NCBI RefSeq assembly: GCF_036855935.1
Contig: NZ_JASPFK010000001.1
Span: 2,792,501-2,856,500, forward strand
From: Sphingomonas sp. LR60
GTDB taxonomy: Bacteria > Pseudomonadota > Alphaproteobacteria > Sphingomonadales > Sphingomonadaceae
Reading direction: 5' to 3'
DNA length: 64,000 bases
The notes under the pieces were generated by a model, which did not search any database, had not been told where the DNA came from, and saw only the letters and a list, made by a program, of their open reading frames with translations. This document shows positions 21,335-29,806 of the stretch, in pieces (the stretch's first letter is position 1; each line of letters opens with the position of its first letter). The position numbers were made by a program, and so were the translations under genes.

Positions 21335-21397
21335 AAGACCCACAACTCGACATTCACGCTGCCGATGCCGCTTCCTGGAACTGGAAACTCGTTCAGG
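21335..21397 (+). repeat. Dispersed intergenic repeat, copy B
   Basis: A 63-base copy of the repeat at 9958-10022: left end AAGACCCACAACTCGACATTC, right end GGAACTGGAAACTCGTTCAGG (both with mismatches). It lies just after the M20 peptidase stop. Confidence 0.45.
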
Positions 21398-21484
21398 TTT
21401 CCATTCCAGCATTCTGGCCGTGTCTAGGCTGTCGGTTTCTCGGCGCTCGAACTCCGGCGCGCGAAGGTCGAGATCGGACAATCG

Positions 21485-22536
21485 TCATCTCCTGTCGCCA
21501 ACTTTGCCACGGCGGGAGCGGCGCATTGCCACGGCGCCGCTGTTTTCCGCGTCTTCCCGGGCGAGCTTGCGCCATCGTTCGACGCGAGCGGGATCAAGAT
21601 CGCCTTGCGTCATCGCGACGTGGATAGCGCATCCAGGCTCGTCCGTGTGGGTGCAGTTCGCGAACCGACACTCGAGCGTCACGGCCGTGACGTCGTCAAA
21701 AACCTCGGTCACGCCGGAGGCTACTTCGGACATCTGGAGTTCGCGCATGCCGGGCGTGTCCACTAGCCAGCCGCCACCATTTGCGGCAGGGCCGTCCGCG
21801 CCACCGGCGAGACGATGCATTTCGCGCACGGTCGTCGTGTGCCGGCCTTTGCCATCATCCTCTCGGACTGGCTGGGTCGCAATGCTCTTCGATCCCTTAA
21901 GCGTGTTGACGAGGGTCGATTTGCCGACACCGGACGATCCCACCAGCGCAACCGTCTCCCCGAAGCCGCAATAGCCGGCAAGGTGGCCGGCGCTGGTCGT
22001 ATAGCGTCCATCGACCAGTTCCACCCGCAACCCCAACTGGAGTGTGCGCGCCTCCTCGACCAAGCGCTCAGGCGCAGGTGACAGGTCGGCCTTCGTGATC
22101 ACCAGGACAGGACGGACGCCGACTTCGCGCGCGAGCACGAGATAGCGCTCGATGCGCGCAACGTTGAAGTCCTGATCACACGATGAGACGATGAACAGCG
22201 TGTCGATGTTCGCGGCGATGAGCTGGACGCGGCGATCGTCGCCCGGCGCAGGCCTCTTGAACAGGTTTGTGCGATCGAGGATACGCTCCAGGCTTCGGCT
22301 GCTCCGGTCGATCAGCAGCCAGTCGCCGACAGTGGGCCGGTCCACTGCTCCCTCTGCACGGCCAAGCTCGACGAGATCGAATCCTCGATCCCCTCTCCTA
22401 AGACGGTCACCCGTCCACGATGAACCGACATGACCCGCACAGGCTGACAGTTTTGGCTCTGCTCGGCGGAGACCTGCTCGGCGAAGAAGGATCTCCAGCC
22501 GAGATGCGCGAGAGTGAGATCGGACGACACAGTCAT
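21485..22536 (-). CDS. rsgA: RsgA, small-subunit ribosome biogenesis GTPase, frameshifted in this sequence
   Basis: Circularly permuted GTPase that assists late 30S maturation. From ATG 22536 the N-terminal OB-fold part (MTVSSDLTLAHLGW...VHRGRVTVLGEG) is in one frame. The rest (DRPTVGDWLLIDR, then VITKADL, GSSGVGKSTLVN, DTPGMREL and the zinc motif CRFANCTHTDEPGC) is in another. A single missing base near 22355-22375 joins them to about 350 residues, the usual length. All GTPase motifs and the zinc ligands are intact, which argues for a read error. Confidence 0.85.
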
Positions 22537-22549
22537 TGCCTCAGCGGGC

Positions 22550-22746
22550 TCACGATCCGCCTGATTGATTTGCATCCGGCGTGCCTTGCTCAGCTGCTCG
22601 CCTATCCGCCTTGGCTTGCGCCTTCTTCGCGGACTCGGCCGCCTTGGCCTTCTCGCGCTCGCGGCGCTCGAAGTCATAATTTGGTTTGCGTGGTATGTCG
22701 GTCGCTCCGGCGCTCGGGATTCCAGCTTGAGCGACGCGCTCAACAT
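22550..22746 (-). CDS. Small charged conserved protein upstream of rsgA (start uncertain)
   Basis: A short frame ending 13 bases before the rsgA start contains PRKPNYDFERREREKAKAAE followed by Lys/Ala-rich coiled-coil-like sequence and a polar tail ending NQSGGS. I recognise this as the type of small, highly charged alphaproteobacterial protein with an RKPNYDFERRERER-like core; function unknown. No ATG, GTG or TTG exists in this frame. An ATG at 22746 in the neighbouring frame would serve if one base is missing near 22700, the same error type seen elsewhere in the window. Confidence 0.45.
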
Positions 22747-22875
22747 GAGAACCTTATTCCAGCTACACTGATCCGCGGTTCGCGACCAGACCCGCGGCAA
22801 GGGGCAACGAGGGTGCGTGCTCGAGCCTGACTTGTCCCTAGACCATAACAGGGATTGGATCTCGTCGTGTATGAG

Positions 22876-22940
22876 AAGACCCAGTTTCGGACATTTTACT
22901 CGGCGCGCTCGACGCCCAAGAACTGCCGCTCGTTCATCAG
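22876..22940 (+). repeat. Dispersed intergenic repeat, copy C
   Basis: A 65-base copy, identical in length to copy A, with ends GACCCAGTTTCGGACATTT and GAACTGCCGCTCGTTCATC. It lies in the gap beside the 3' end of the NAD(P)-dependent oxidoreductase. Confidence 0.6.
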
Positions 22941-22962
22941 CGGATGCAAAGCCGCTGAATCT

Positions 22963-23922
22963 TTACAGCCGTTTCAAACCCTGCAGCGTCGCCCGCAGCG
23001 CCTCGACGAGCGGCGTTGCCGGCACATCACCGAGGAAGCGGCGCAGCTTGCCGTCGATCAGCCGGAGCGGCCGGCGCCAGAGATAGATCATCTCGCGCAT
23101 CTCGCGCGCGGTCTCGTAGAACGGCGCCATCGCGTGCACTACCGGCCACGGGAACGGGTAGATCGGCGCGTTCGGCTTGCCCGCCGCCTGGCGGATCGAG
23201 TCGGCAAACGCTCGGTTGTCGTCCATCCAGGTGCCGCCAAACTGGAAGCTGTCGAACGCCGCTAGCGCGTCGCGCCGTTCCAGGAGGCGTACCATCGTCT
23301 CGGCAAGGTCGGGCAGATAGGCCCAAGCGTGACCAATACCCGCGCGGGCGGGATTGAACACGCGCTTCACTGGTCCGGGCGTTGGCACCATGCCCTGCGC
23401 AAACCAGCTATTGCCGCTGCGCGGACCGAAGAAGTCGCCCGCGCGGACAACCAGTGCCTTGGCGCCGTTCCGGCTCGCCTCGCGCAGGCGGCGCTCCATC
23501 TCGACGCGGATCGCGCCCTTTCGGGTCACCGGGTTTTCCGGGGTAGCCTCGTCGACAGCCTCGCCGGCGTCTGGCCCGTAATTGTAGACCGTGCCTGGCA
23601 GCAACACCCGCGCGCCGGTCGCGGCTGCCGCTGCGATCGTACTGTCGAGCATCGGCAGTACCAGCCCTGCCCAGTTGCGATAGCCCGGCGGGTTCGCGCC
23701 ATGCACGATCACCGACATGCGGTCGGCAGCGGCGGTGACGGACGCCTTGTCCATGGCATCGCCCTGCACCCACTCCAGCGCCGGGTTGCTCTCCCGGGCC
23801 CGCGCCGGATCGCGATGGAGCGCGCGGACCGCCCAGCCGCGGGCGAGCAACGCCCGTGCCACCTCGCCGCCGATGCCGCCGGTCGCGCCGATCACCAGCG
23901 CTGTGTTTGTATCCTTGTTCAT
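22963..23922 (-). CDS. NAD(P)-binding short-chain/epimerase-type oxidoreductase
   Basis: A 319-residue NmrA/epimerase-like protein beginning at ATG 23922 behind GAGGTGG. The nucleotide-binding motif is VIGATGGIGGEVARAL, the specificity region is ALHRDPAR, and a YxxxK-like catalytic site is not obvious: the segment TVYNYGPDAGE precedes VTRKGAIR. It is divergent from a LysR gene that probably controls it. Substrate unknown. Confidence 0.75.
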   Translation of the reverse strand: MNKDTNTALVIGATGGIGGEVARALLARGWAVRALHRDPARARESNPALEWVQGDAMDKASVTAAADRMSVIVHGANPPGYRNWAGLVLPMLDSTIAAAAATGARVLLPGTVYNYGPDAGEAVDEATPENPVTRKGAIRVEMERRLREASRNGAKALVVRAGDFFGPRSGNSWFAQGMVPTPGPVKRVFNPARAGIGHAWAYLPDLAETMVRLLERRDALAAFDSFQFGGTWMDDNRAFADSIRQAAGKPNAPIYPFPWPVVHAMAPFYETAREMREMIYLWRRPLRLIDGKLRRFLGDVPATPLVEALRATLQGLKRL

Positions 23923-23998
23923 CGCCACCTCCTCGTTGCGGAGGCAGAGATGGACTCCATCCGGGTTAGCCGAAATTGCGACAATACGCAGAGCAGTT

Positions 23999-24012
23999 AT
24001 ACAGGATTGTAT
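23999..24012. promoter_or_regulatory. LysR-type operator candidate overlapping lysR start
   Basis: Perfect inverted repeat ATACA-GGAT-TGTAT at 23999-24012, in the 88-base divergent region. It overlaps the LysR ATG (24011), as expected for an autoregulatory site. Confidence 0.45.
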
Positions 24013-24916
24013 GGACAGTGGACCCGGATGGGAGTTGTGGCGCACCTTTGACGCCGTCATGCGGGCGGGCAGCCTGTCGGGTGCGGCGCGCGCGCTCGGT
24101 CTCACCCAACCGACCGCCGGGCGACATATCGTGGAACTGGAGGCGGCGCTCGGCGCAGGCGCGCTGTTCACGCGCTCGGCGCGCGGGCTGAAGCCGACCG
24201 AGACCGCGCTGGCGCTCGCGTCGGAAGCCGAGGCGATGGCTGCCGCCGCGGCAGCGCTGGTGCGAACCGCCTCCGCTCCCGGCGATGTGATCTCCGGCGT
24301 CGTCCGGATCAGTGTGAGTGAGGTGATCGGAGCGGAGGTACTGCCGCCGATCCTCGCCGCCCTGCGCGCGCAGCATCCCGGCCTGGTGATCGAGCTGCTG
24401 CTCACCAACGCCTCGTCCGACCTGCTGCGGCGTGACGCCGATCTCGCGATCCGGATGACCGAGCCGAGGCAACAGGCGCTGCTCGTCAAGTCAGTGGGCC
24501 GCATCCGCCTCGGCTTCTATGCGCACCGCGAGTATCTTGCGCGCGCCGTATCGATCGACAGCGCCGCTGACTTAGAGCGGCATGCGATCATCGGCTTCGA
24601 CCGGGACGCGGCGTCGATCCGGTCGCTCGAGGCGGCGTGGCCCGACCTGCCCACCTTTGCGCTGCGCACCGACAACCAGTTGGCCCAGATCGCGCTGATC
24701 CGCGCCGGCTGCGGGATCGGTGTGATGCAGGGCCCAATAGCTCACCGTGATCCGGCGCTGATCCCGATCCTACCGGAAACCTTCCACGCCCATCTGCCCG
24801 TCTGGATCGCCATGCATGAGGACCTGCGCTCGACAAGGCGCATGCGGCTGGTCTTCGACGCACTGGTCGACGGCATGACAGCCTACATCAGAGCGGATTC
24901 GGAGCGTCAGCGATGA
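24011..24916 (+). CDS. LysR-family transcriptional regulator
   Basis: A 301-residue regulator with the N-terminal winged helix-turn-helix (FDAVMRAGSLSGAARALGLTQPTAGRHIVELE) and a C-terminal co-inducer domain (SGVVRISVSEVIGAEVLPPIL). The ATG at 24011 gives the standard LysR length. It is divergent from the NAD(P)-dependent oxidoreductase, its probable target. Its stop codon lies inside a dispersed repeat copy. Confidence 0.85.
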   Translation: MDSGPGWELWRTFDAVMRAGSLSGAARALGLTQPTAGRHIVELEAALGAGALFTRSARGLKPTETALALASEAEAMAAAAAALVRTASAPGDVISGVVRISVSEVIGAEVLPPILAALRAQHPGLVIELLLTNASSDLLRRDADLAIRMTEPRQQALLVKSVGRIRLGFYAHREYLARAVSIDSAADLERHAIIGFDRDAASIRSLEAAWPDLPTFALRTDNQLAQIALIRAGCGIGVMQGPIAHRDPALIPILPETFHAHLPVWIAMHEDLRSTRRMRLVFDALVDGMTAYIRADSERQR

Positions 24917-24975
24917 CCCAAATCCGGACGTTCGCGGCCGCTTTCGACCTTCCGAACTTCGGATATTCATTCATG
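24913..24975 (+). repeat. Dispersed intergenic repeat, copy D
   Basis: A degenerate copy starting GATGACCCAAATCCGGACG and ending GAACTTCGGATATTCATTC. Its first bases include the stop codon of the preceding LysR gene. Its second half closely matches the fragment at 47945-47999. Confidence 0.45.
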
Positions 24976-25011
24976 TCCGTTCAAAGTCCGGCGTACTTGA
25001 GTGTTCTGCAA

Positions 25012-25557
25012 CTATCTAAGCAGACGAGCAGGAATTCCCGCCACGGCCGCACCAGCGCGAACGTCGCGCGTCACGACACTGCCTGCGCCGACGATCGCAT
25101 CGTCGCCGACGATGATGCCGAGCAGGATCAGCGCACCACCGCCTATCCAGACATTGCGGCCGATGATGACCGGCCGACCGAACTCAAGCATCCGGCCACG
25201 CTGGACCGGATCGCGCGGATGATCGGCCGTTAGAATTTGCACGCCCGGACCGATTTGCGTGCCCGCACCGATCTGCACCGGGACTACGTCGAGCACCGTG
25301 CATCCGAAATTAAGAAACGCGCCCTCGCCCAGATGAATGTTATAGCCATAGTCGCATTGAAACGGCGGTCGGATCGTCGCACCGCGCCCCGCGTGACCAA
25401 GCCCTTCTACCAACAGCGCATGACGCTCCGCCACGGTAGCTGTCGATGCGCGGTTATAGCGTTCGAGCCACGCGGCAGCGCGCGCCGCGTCCGCGACGAG
25501 CTCCGGATCGTCGGCGACGTAGAGCTCGCCCGCCAGCATCCGCTCCTTCTGCGTCAT
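25012..25557 (-). CDS. Maltose/galactoside O-acetyltransferase family (Maa/NodL-like)
   Basis: A 181-residue left-handed beta-helix acetyltransferase. The N-terminal maltose-acetyltransferase cap reads TQKERMLAGELYVADDPEL, followed by PPFQCDYGYNIHLGEGAFLNFGC and hexapeptide repeats (VIIGRNVWIGGGALILLG, DDAIVGAGSVVTRDV). The His of ILTADHPRD is the expected catalytic residue. The ATG at 25557 lies 5 bases after the stop of the upstream exported DUF1349-type protein, so they form an operon. Confidence 0.85.
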   Translation of the reverse strand: MTQKERMLAGELYVADDPELVADAARAAAWLERYNRASTATVAERHALLVEGLGHAGRGATIRPPFQCDYGYNIHLGEGAFLNFGCTVLDVVPVQIGAGTQIGPGVQILTADHPRDPVQRGRMLEFGRPVIIGRNVWIGGGALILLGIIVGDDAIVGAGSVVTRDVRAGAAVAGIPARLLR

Positions 25558-25562
25558 CGCGA

Positions 25563-26252
25563 TCAGCTCAGGTCGTGGAGGTCCTTGCCCAACGGGGCTG
25601 TGATGCTCAGGTCTGAGAAGTGCACGTCCAGCCCGGCACGTTCGGGCGTGCAGGCCATCGGTCCGACCTGATAGGCGGGGGCGATCGGAAAGGGCGCCAG
25701 TCTGACCAGAGGCCATGTCTTGACGTCCGCCGAGACCTGCAACCGCAGGACGCCCTTGGCGACCGTCGCGCGCATCCAGAAATCTTGTGCGTCGTGCTCG
25801 TAGGGGCCGGTTGCCCAGTCGGACTTTCCGTCGGTCAGCACACTGCTCAGCATAGCGCGCCCGTCGGACAACTCGATCCCTGCCTTTACCCAGCGTCGTT
25901 CGTCGACCCGCACCATGATGCCGGCCTGGTCGTAGAGTTTCTGATATTGGCCGCGAATGCGCAGTTGTGCGGTAAACGCGGCAGGTGCCGTAAAGCCGAG
26001 GAAATGACCGCTGTCACGGGTGAAGCCGTAATGCGTCTCGCGCCAGAAATCGCTGCCCTTGTCGGTGACGAGCGTCAGGTCCCCGCCGGGTGTGACTTTC
26101 CAGACCTGAGGCGCGTTCAGCCAGCGGCCGTCCCGGCGCCCAAGCGCCGATGTTGTCGAGCTCTGCGCAGTTGCGACCCCAGCACTGCCCGCGATCGTTA
26201 GCGCCGCAGCACCGCCGATCACCGCCCGCCTGCTCACTCGATCCTCCGTCAT
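25563..26252 (-). CDS. Tat-exported DUF1349 (concanavalin-like) protein
   Basis: A 229-residue protein with a clear twin-arginine signal (SRRAVIGGAAALTIAGSAG). The mature domain (VTDKGSDFWRETHYGFTRDSGHFL, YDQAGIMVRVDERRWVKAG) matches the DUF1349 family, whose members have a concanavalin-like fold and are often linked to sugar metabolism. Its ATG (26252) faces the divergent TetR gene across a perfect palindrome, so it is likely repressed by that regulator. Confidence 0.75.
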   Translation of the reverse strand: MTEDRVSRRAVIGGAAALTIAGSAGVATAQSSTTSALGRRDGRWLNAPQVWKVTPGGDLTLVTDKGSDFWRETHYGFTRDSGHFLGFTAPAAFTAQLRIRGQYQKLYDQAGIMVRVDERRWVKAGIELSDGRAMLSSVLTDGKSDWATGPYEHDAQDFWMRATVAKGVLRLQVSADVKTWPLVRLAPFPIAPAYQVGPMACTPERAGLDVHFSDLSITAPLGKDLHDLS

Positions 26253-26284
26253 AGCCGCTGCCTTCCAATCACCTGCAATGTAAT

Positions 26285-26296
26285 GTACATATGTAC
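26285..26296. promoter_or_regulatory. Perfect 12-bp palindrome, probable TetR operator
   Basis: GTACATATGTAC lies in the 71-base divergent space between the TetR gene and the DUF1349/acetyltransferase operon. This is the usual position for a repressor controlling both directions. Confidence 0.6.
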
Positions 26297-26323
26297 GCAT
26301 GCGGAGATCGAGGTAAAGAGGCG

Positions 26324-26872
26324 ATGACCCAACAGTCCCGGCGCAACGATCCGGCACGGCGGCAACGCATCATCGACGCGACCCTGACGGTCATCGCTGA
26401 TCACGGAACCGCGGCAACCACCCATCGCCGTATCGCGGAGGCGGCGCAGGTGCCGCTCGGCTCGGTCACATATTACTTTGCGACGCTGGAGGACCTGCTC
26501 ACGGCGGCCTTCCTGCAATTGGCCGCGGACTCCTCGATTGCCTTCCGCACGCGCCTGGACACCGCGACGGACCGCGCAGAGGCGTGTGCGGCAGTCGTCG
26601 ACATCATCGCGAACCAGATTTGGGCGGAACCGCGCACGTTGTTGCTGAGCTACGAACTCTACGCTTTCGCGGCCCGGCACCCACCGGTCAGCGCGGTCAT
26701 GCAAGATTGGATGGACAGCAGCCGAGGCGCCCTCGGTCGCTTCTTCGACCCGCTAACGGCACGCGCGCTCGACGCGCTGATCGAGGGTATCGGCATGCAC
26801 AATTCGATCGATCACGCGCCCCTAGAGCGCGATGCGATCCAGACCATCGTCGAGCGGATTGCCCAGTGTTAG
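26324..26872 (+). CDS. TetR-family transcriptional regulator
   Basis: A 182-residue repressor with an N-terminal helix-turn-helix (RQRIIDATLTVIADHGTAATTHRRIAEAAQVPLGSVTYYF, core only) and an all-helical ligand domain. The ATG at 26324 is preceded by AAAGAG. It is divergent from the DUF1349/acetyltransferase pair. The ligand is unknown. Confidence 0.85.
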   Translation: MTQQSRRNDPARRQRIIDATLTVIADHGTAATTHRRIAEAAQVPLGSVTYYFATLEDLLTAAFLQLAADSSIAFRTRLDTATDRAEACAAVVDIIANQIWAEPRTLLLSYELYAFAARHPPVSAVMQDWMDSSRGALGRFFDPLTARALDALIEGIGMHNSIDHAPLERDAIQTIVERIAQC

Positions 26873-27302
26873 CCGGTCCGATCCGTGAGGGTACCCAGCG
26901 CAAATGGCGCGGCGGTCAGGGCCAAGCCGACGCATGCAGTATCACTGCCGCATGACCGCAATCGATGCCCCTTTCATGCGCGCGCCGCTGCAGGCGAATC
27001 TCCGGTGCGTAGAAGATTATTCATAAACTAGCGGCGATCGCCCTTCTCTACCAAGCGCTCACACCACCATTGACCGACCGACTGCGAAAGGACGAAAGCC
27101 GGGCAGATCTGGCGATCGGGCCGATCGTATGCTCCTCGATCAGCGCGGCGATGACCGCCCGTTGCGGCACCGTTCCGCTCCAGATCTGACCAGCGCTGCT
27201 GGCGGACAGCGGCGAGCCGGGCACCGGCTGACGCGACAGGTCGACCGCTAACGTCGCAACCGCAGGTGGTGCCCGACGTTCATCGGACAACGGAGATCAC
27301 CG
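26873..27302. other. Intergenic, no recognised gene
   Basis: 430 bases. A leftward 80-codon frame at 27048-27290 exists but I do not recognise it, and it lacks a clear ribosome binding site. It may be a remnant. No RNA gene or repeat seen. Confidence 0.4.
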
Positions 27303-27650
27303 ATGCTCGTCCTCGTATTTGCCCTTGTCGCCTCCAGCCCGCTCGATCGCTGCCTAAACGCAGGCGAGGCGGCACAGGGCGTGACATCAGCGATGTCGGC
27401 CTGTTTCGTCGCAGACTACAAACGGGCAGATGCCCAACTGAATGCGACGTATACCAGGACGATGAGGCGCCTACCTGCTGCCCGGCGGGTCGCCCTCCGG
27501 ACGTCGCAGCGAGCGTGGATCCGGGAGCGTGACGCGGCCTGTCCGCTTGACGATCGCGACGGTGCCGGCACGATCGAGACGTTGAACCATCCTGCCTGTT
27601 TGACGAAACAGACCAACCGCCGGATCGGCTGGCTAACGCGGTATCGCTGA
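27303..27650 (+). CDS. LprI/DUF1311-type small secreted protein
   Basis: A 115-residue protein with a short signal (LVLVFALVASSPLDRC) and the LprI-like helical domain: paired Cys residues, the core DAQLNATYTRTMRRLP and RTSQRAWIRERDAACPL. The family includes lysozyme-inhibitor-like proteins and many uncharacterised envelope proteins. It stands alone. Confidence 0.7.
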   Translation: MLVLVFALVASSPLDRCLNAGEAAQGVTSAMSACFVADYKRADAQLNATYTRTMRRLPAARRVALRTSQRAWIRERDAACPLDDRDGAGTIETLNHPACLTKQTNRRIGWLTRYR

Positions 27651-27682
27651 CACCGTCGACGCTTCCCCGATGAACAGCTCCA

Positions 27683-27745
27683 ACGACCCAGTTGCGGTCA
27701 CTCAGTGGCCCTCGACCGGCCACCAGAACCGGACGTCCCTTCACG
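27683..27745 (+). repeat. Dispersed intergenic repeat, degenerate copy E
   Basis: Begins CGACCCAGTTGCGGTCACTC and ends near CAGAACCGGACGTCCCTTC; the left end matches the family well and the right end weakly. It follows the LprI-type gene. Confidence 0.35.
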
Positions 27746-27867
27746 TCTCCGCATGGCCGATTTCGGGTGAGGTTCTGCGTATACTGCGCGCCTTACCAAT
27801 GTGGTAGAAAGCGGGCGCGCACCGCTGTTCCCGTGCTATGCTCGCGCACCATTGTGGGAGCAGATGG

Positions 27868-29004
27868 ATGCACAAACGTCTTTGCGAGCTCACGGCAGTT
27901 GCAGTCGCGACCAGCACCGTTTGTCCGCAGGTGGGGTCAGCACAGGAGATTGGATCGCTCATCTCGGCGATCCCAGTTGTGGCTGCGCCGGCTGGGATGC
28001 GAGCATGGCGTGTGCGGTACTGGACCTCGGACCAGGGCCGACCGATTCAGGTTACCGGGATGGTTGTGGCACCAGTCTCACGATCACCCGGCAAGCCACG
28101 ATCAGTGATAGCTTGGACGCATGGCCTTATCGGCATCGCACAGCGATGCGCGCCTTCCCAAGGCGCAGCCAACTTTACGGCCATACCTGCTCTTAGGGAA
28201 GCAATCCGCCGAGGTTATACGATAGTCGCGCCCGATTATCCGGGGCTTGGCTCCAATATGGTTCATCCCGTATTGGTCGGGCGCAGCGAAGCCATATCGG
28301 TCCTTGATGCCGTACGTTCGGCTCGCAAGATACCTGAGGCTGACGCGGGATCGCGCTTTGCCCTATGGGGAGAGTCCCAAGGCGGTCACGCTGCACTATG
28401 GGCTGGGCAGTTGGCGACAAGCTATTCACCCGACCTGCAGCTGGTTGGTACTGCGGCTATCGTACCGCCGACGGACCTCGCCCGTAATTTCAGTGAGGGG
28501 AAGGACGCTCGCGTTCGCGCCTTGCTGACGTCCTATACTGCGGCAAGCTGGTCACGATACTACAGCGCTCCGATGTCGACGTTCGGATCGCGCCAGGTCC
28601 AAAATGTCATGCTGCGCTTGGCAGACAACAACTGTGTCACGCCTGGGAAATCACCGCGGCTAGGCACGATCATTGGCGTGGCGATCGCGCAGAATTCGGT
28701 TCGAAAGGTCGACCTTGGACGGACGCAGCCATGGGCACGACTGATGAGCGAGAACAATCCATCGCCGAGCGCCATCCGCGTTCCCACGCTGATCTACACG
28801 GGCACGGACGATACGATCGTTGCGCCAGGCGTCGTGCGCGACTTCGCACGCCGCGCGTGCAAGCTAGGCAAGACGATTACGTACAAGATGGTGCCTGGGG
28901 GAGAGCACGCGACCGTGGCCCGCATTGAGGCGACTTCGACGTTGAACTGGATCGACGCCCGCTTCGCCGGCAGACGTGCGATCGCTGACTGCCACTCTGC
29001 CTGA
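27868..29004 (+). CDS. Secretory lipase-family alpha/beta hydrolase
   Basis: A 378-residue protein with a signal peptide (ELTAVAVATSTVCPQVGSAQE). It shows the LIP-family hydrolase hallmarks: WTHGLIGIAQRCAPS, IVAPDYPGLGS, nucleophile elbow LWGESQGGHAALW (Ser), the Asp in LIYTGTDDTIV, and the His in VPGGEHATVA. Start ATG 27868 is chosen over an upstream in-frame ATG because the signal peptide begins there. Likely an exported esterase or lipase. Confidence 0.8.
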   Translation: MHKRLCELTAVAVATSTVCPQVGSAQEIGSLISAIPVVAAPAGMRAWRVRYWTSDQGRPIQVTGMVVAPVSRSPGKPRSVIAWTHGLIGIAQRCAPSQGAANFTAIPALREAIRRGYTIVAPDYPGLGSNMVHPVLVGRSEAISVLDAVRSARKIPEADAGSRFALWGESQGGHAALWAGQLATSYSPDLQLVGTAAIVPPTDLARNFSEGKDARVRALLTSYTAASWSRYYSAPMSTFGSRQVQNVMLRLADNNCVTPGKSPRLGTIIGVAIAQNSVRKVDLGRTQPWARLMSENNPSPSAIRVPTLIYTGTDDTIVAPGVVRDFARRACKLGKTITYKMVPGGEHATVARIEATSTLNWIDARFAGRRAIADCHSA

Positions 29005-29042
29005 CGCTTGGTTCAACCCAAGTAATTCACGGGCACGTCGGG

Positions 29043-29106
29043 TTGACCCATATGCGGTCATTCAACGGATCGGCGACTGAACCGATATCAGTCGCTTGTT
29101 CATCTC
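29043..29106 (+). repeat. Dispersed intergenic repeat, copy F
   Basis: A 64-base copy with left end TTGACCCATATGCGGTCATTC and right end TCAGTCGCTTGTTCATCTC, 40 bases after the lipase stop. The rest of the 29005-29314 gap shows nothing recognisable. Confidence 0.5.
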
Positions 29107-29335
29107 GGCGGCTACGAGCTTCGTGCAGGTGCTCGGCCTTGCACTAGCTAGCCGATCTTCCCGAAGCAGACGATCTGACACCGGCATCCAGCACCGTAGT
29201 CTGGCGGCAACGGCAATGACGCGTGACATCACGATGGGACGGTCGTGACACCTGATAAAGCTAAGGCGGAATGTCCAAGTGACATAGCCTGCTGGCGACG
29301 GTAGGTCGCCTTCCGTGCACGCCTTCCGGCATCTC

Positions 29336-29724
29336 ATGGCGCAACGCCATCTCGCCGTGCTGATCTGGGCGGCGACGCTGCTGCTGAAGCTGCTGGTTCC
29401 CGCCGGCTACATGATCGACAGCGATCATGGCCACATCACTATCACCATCTGTTCGGGCACCGCGGCGCGCACGATGACGATGGAAATGCCGGGCATGCAC
29501 GGAGACATGCCTGACCACGGCAAATCGAAGGATCACGGCAAGGCGGAGATGCCTTGCGCCTTCGCTGGTCTGTCGGCCGCGATGCTTAGGTCGATCGATC
29601 CCGTCCAGCTCGCAGCTCTGATCGCCTTCATCCTGGCCCTCGGCCTGATCGCCACCATCCCGCCGACCCCCTTAGGTCCGGCTTATCTACGGCCCCCCTG
29701 CGGGGACCACCAGCCTACCTCTGA
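29336..29724 (+). CDS. DUF2946-like small membrane protein, stop codon masked by a one-base deletion
   Basis: About 130 residues: an N-terminal helix (LAVLIWAATLLLKLLVPAGY), a His/Met-rich middle (TMEMPGMHGDMPDHGKSKDHGKAE) that looks metal-binding, and a second helix (LAALIAFILALGLIATI). In the given sequence the frame runs on into the TonB receptor. Adding one C in the six-C run at 29693-29698 gives the expected end RPPLRGPPAYL and a TGA at 29722-29724. A GTG at 29315 would add 7 residues. Such proteins commonly precede TonB receptor and PepSY genes in copper or siderophore loci. Confidence 0.7.
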
Positions 29725-29806
29725 CCCGTCATTCCACGCCGCTTCATCCGGCGCGATCATGAACCGCGGCCCGCGCCTCAGCGTCGAGCCGGTCAAAGGT
29801 ATTCCC

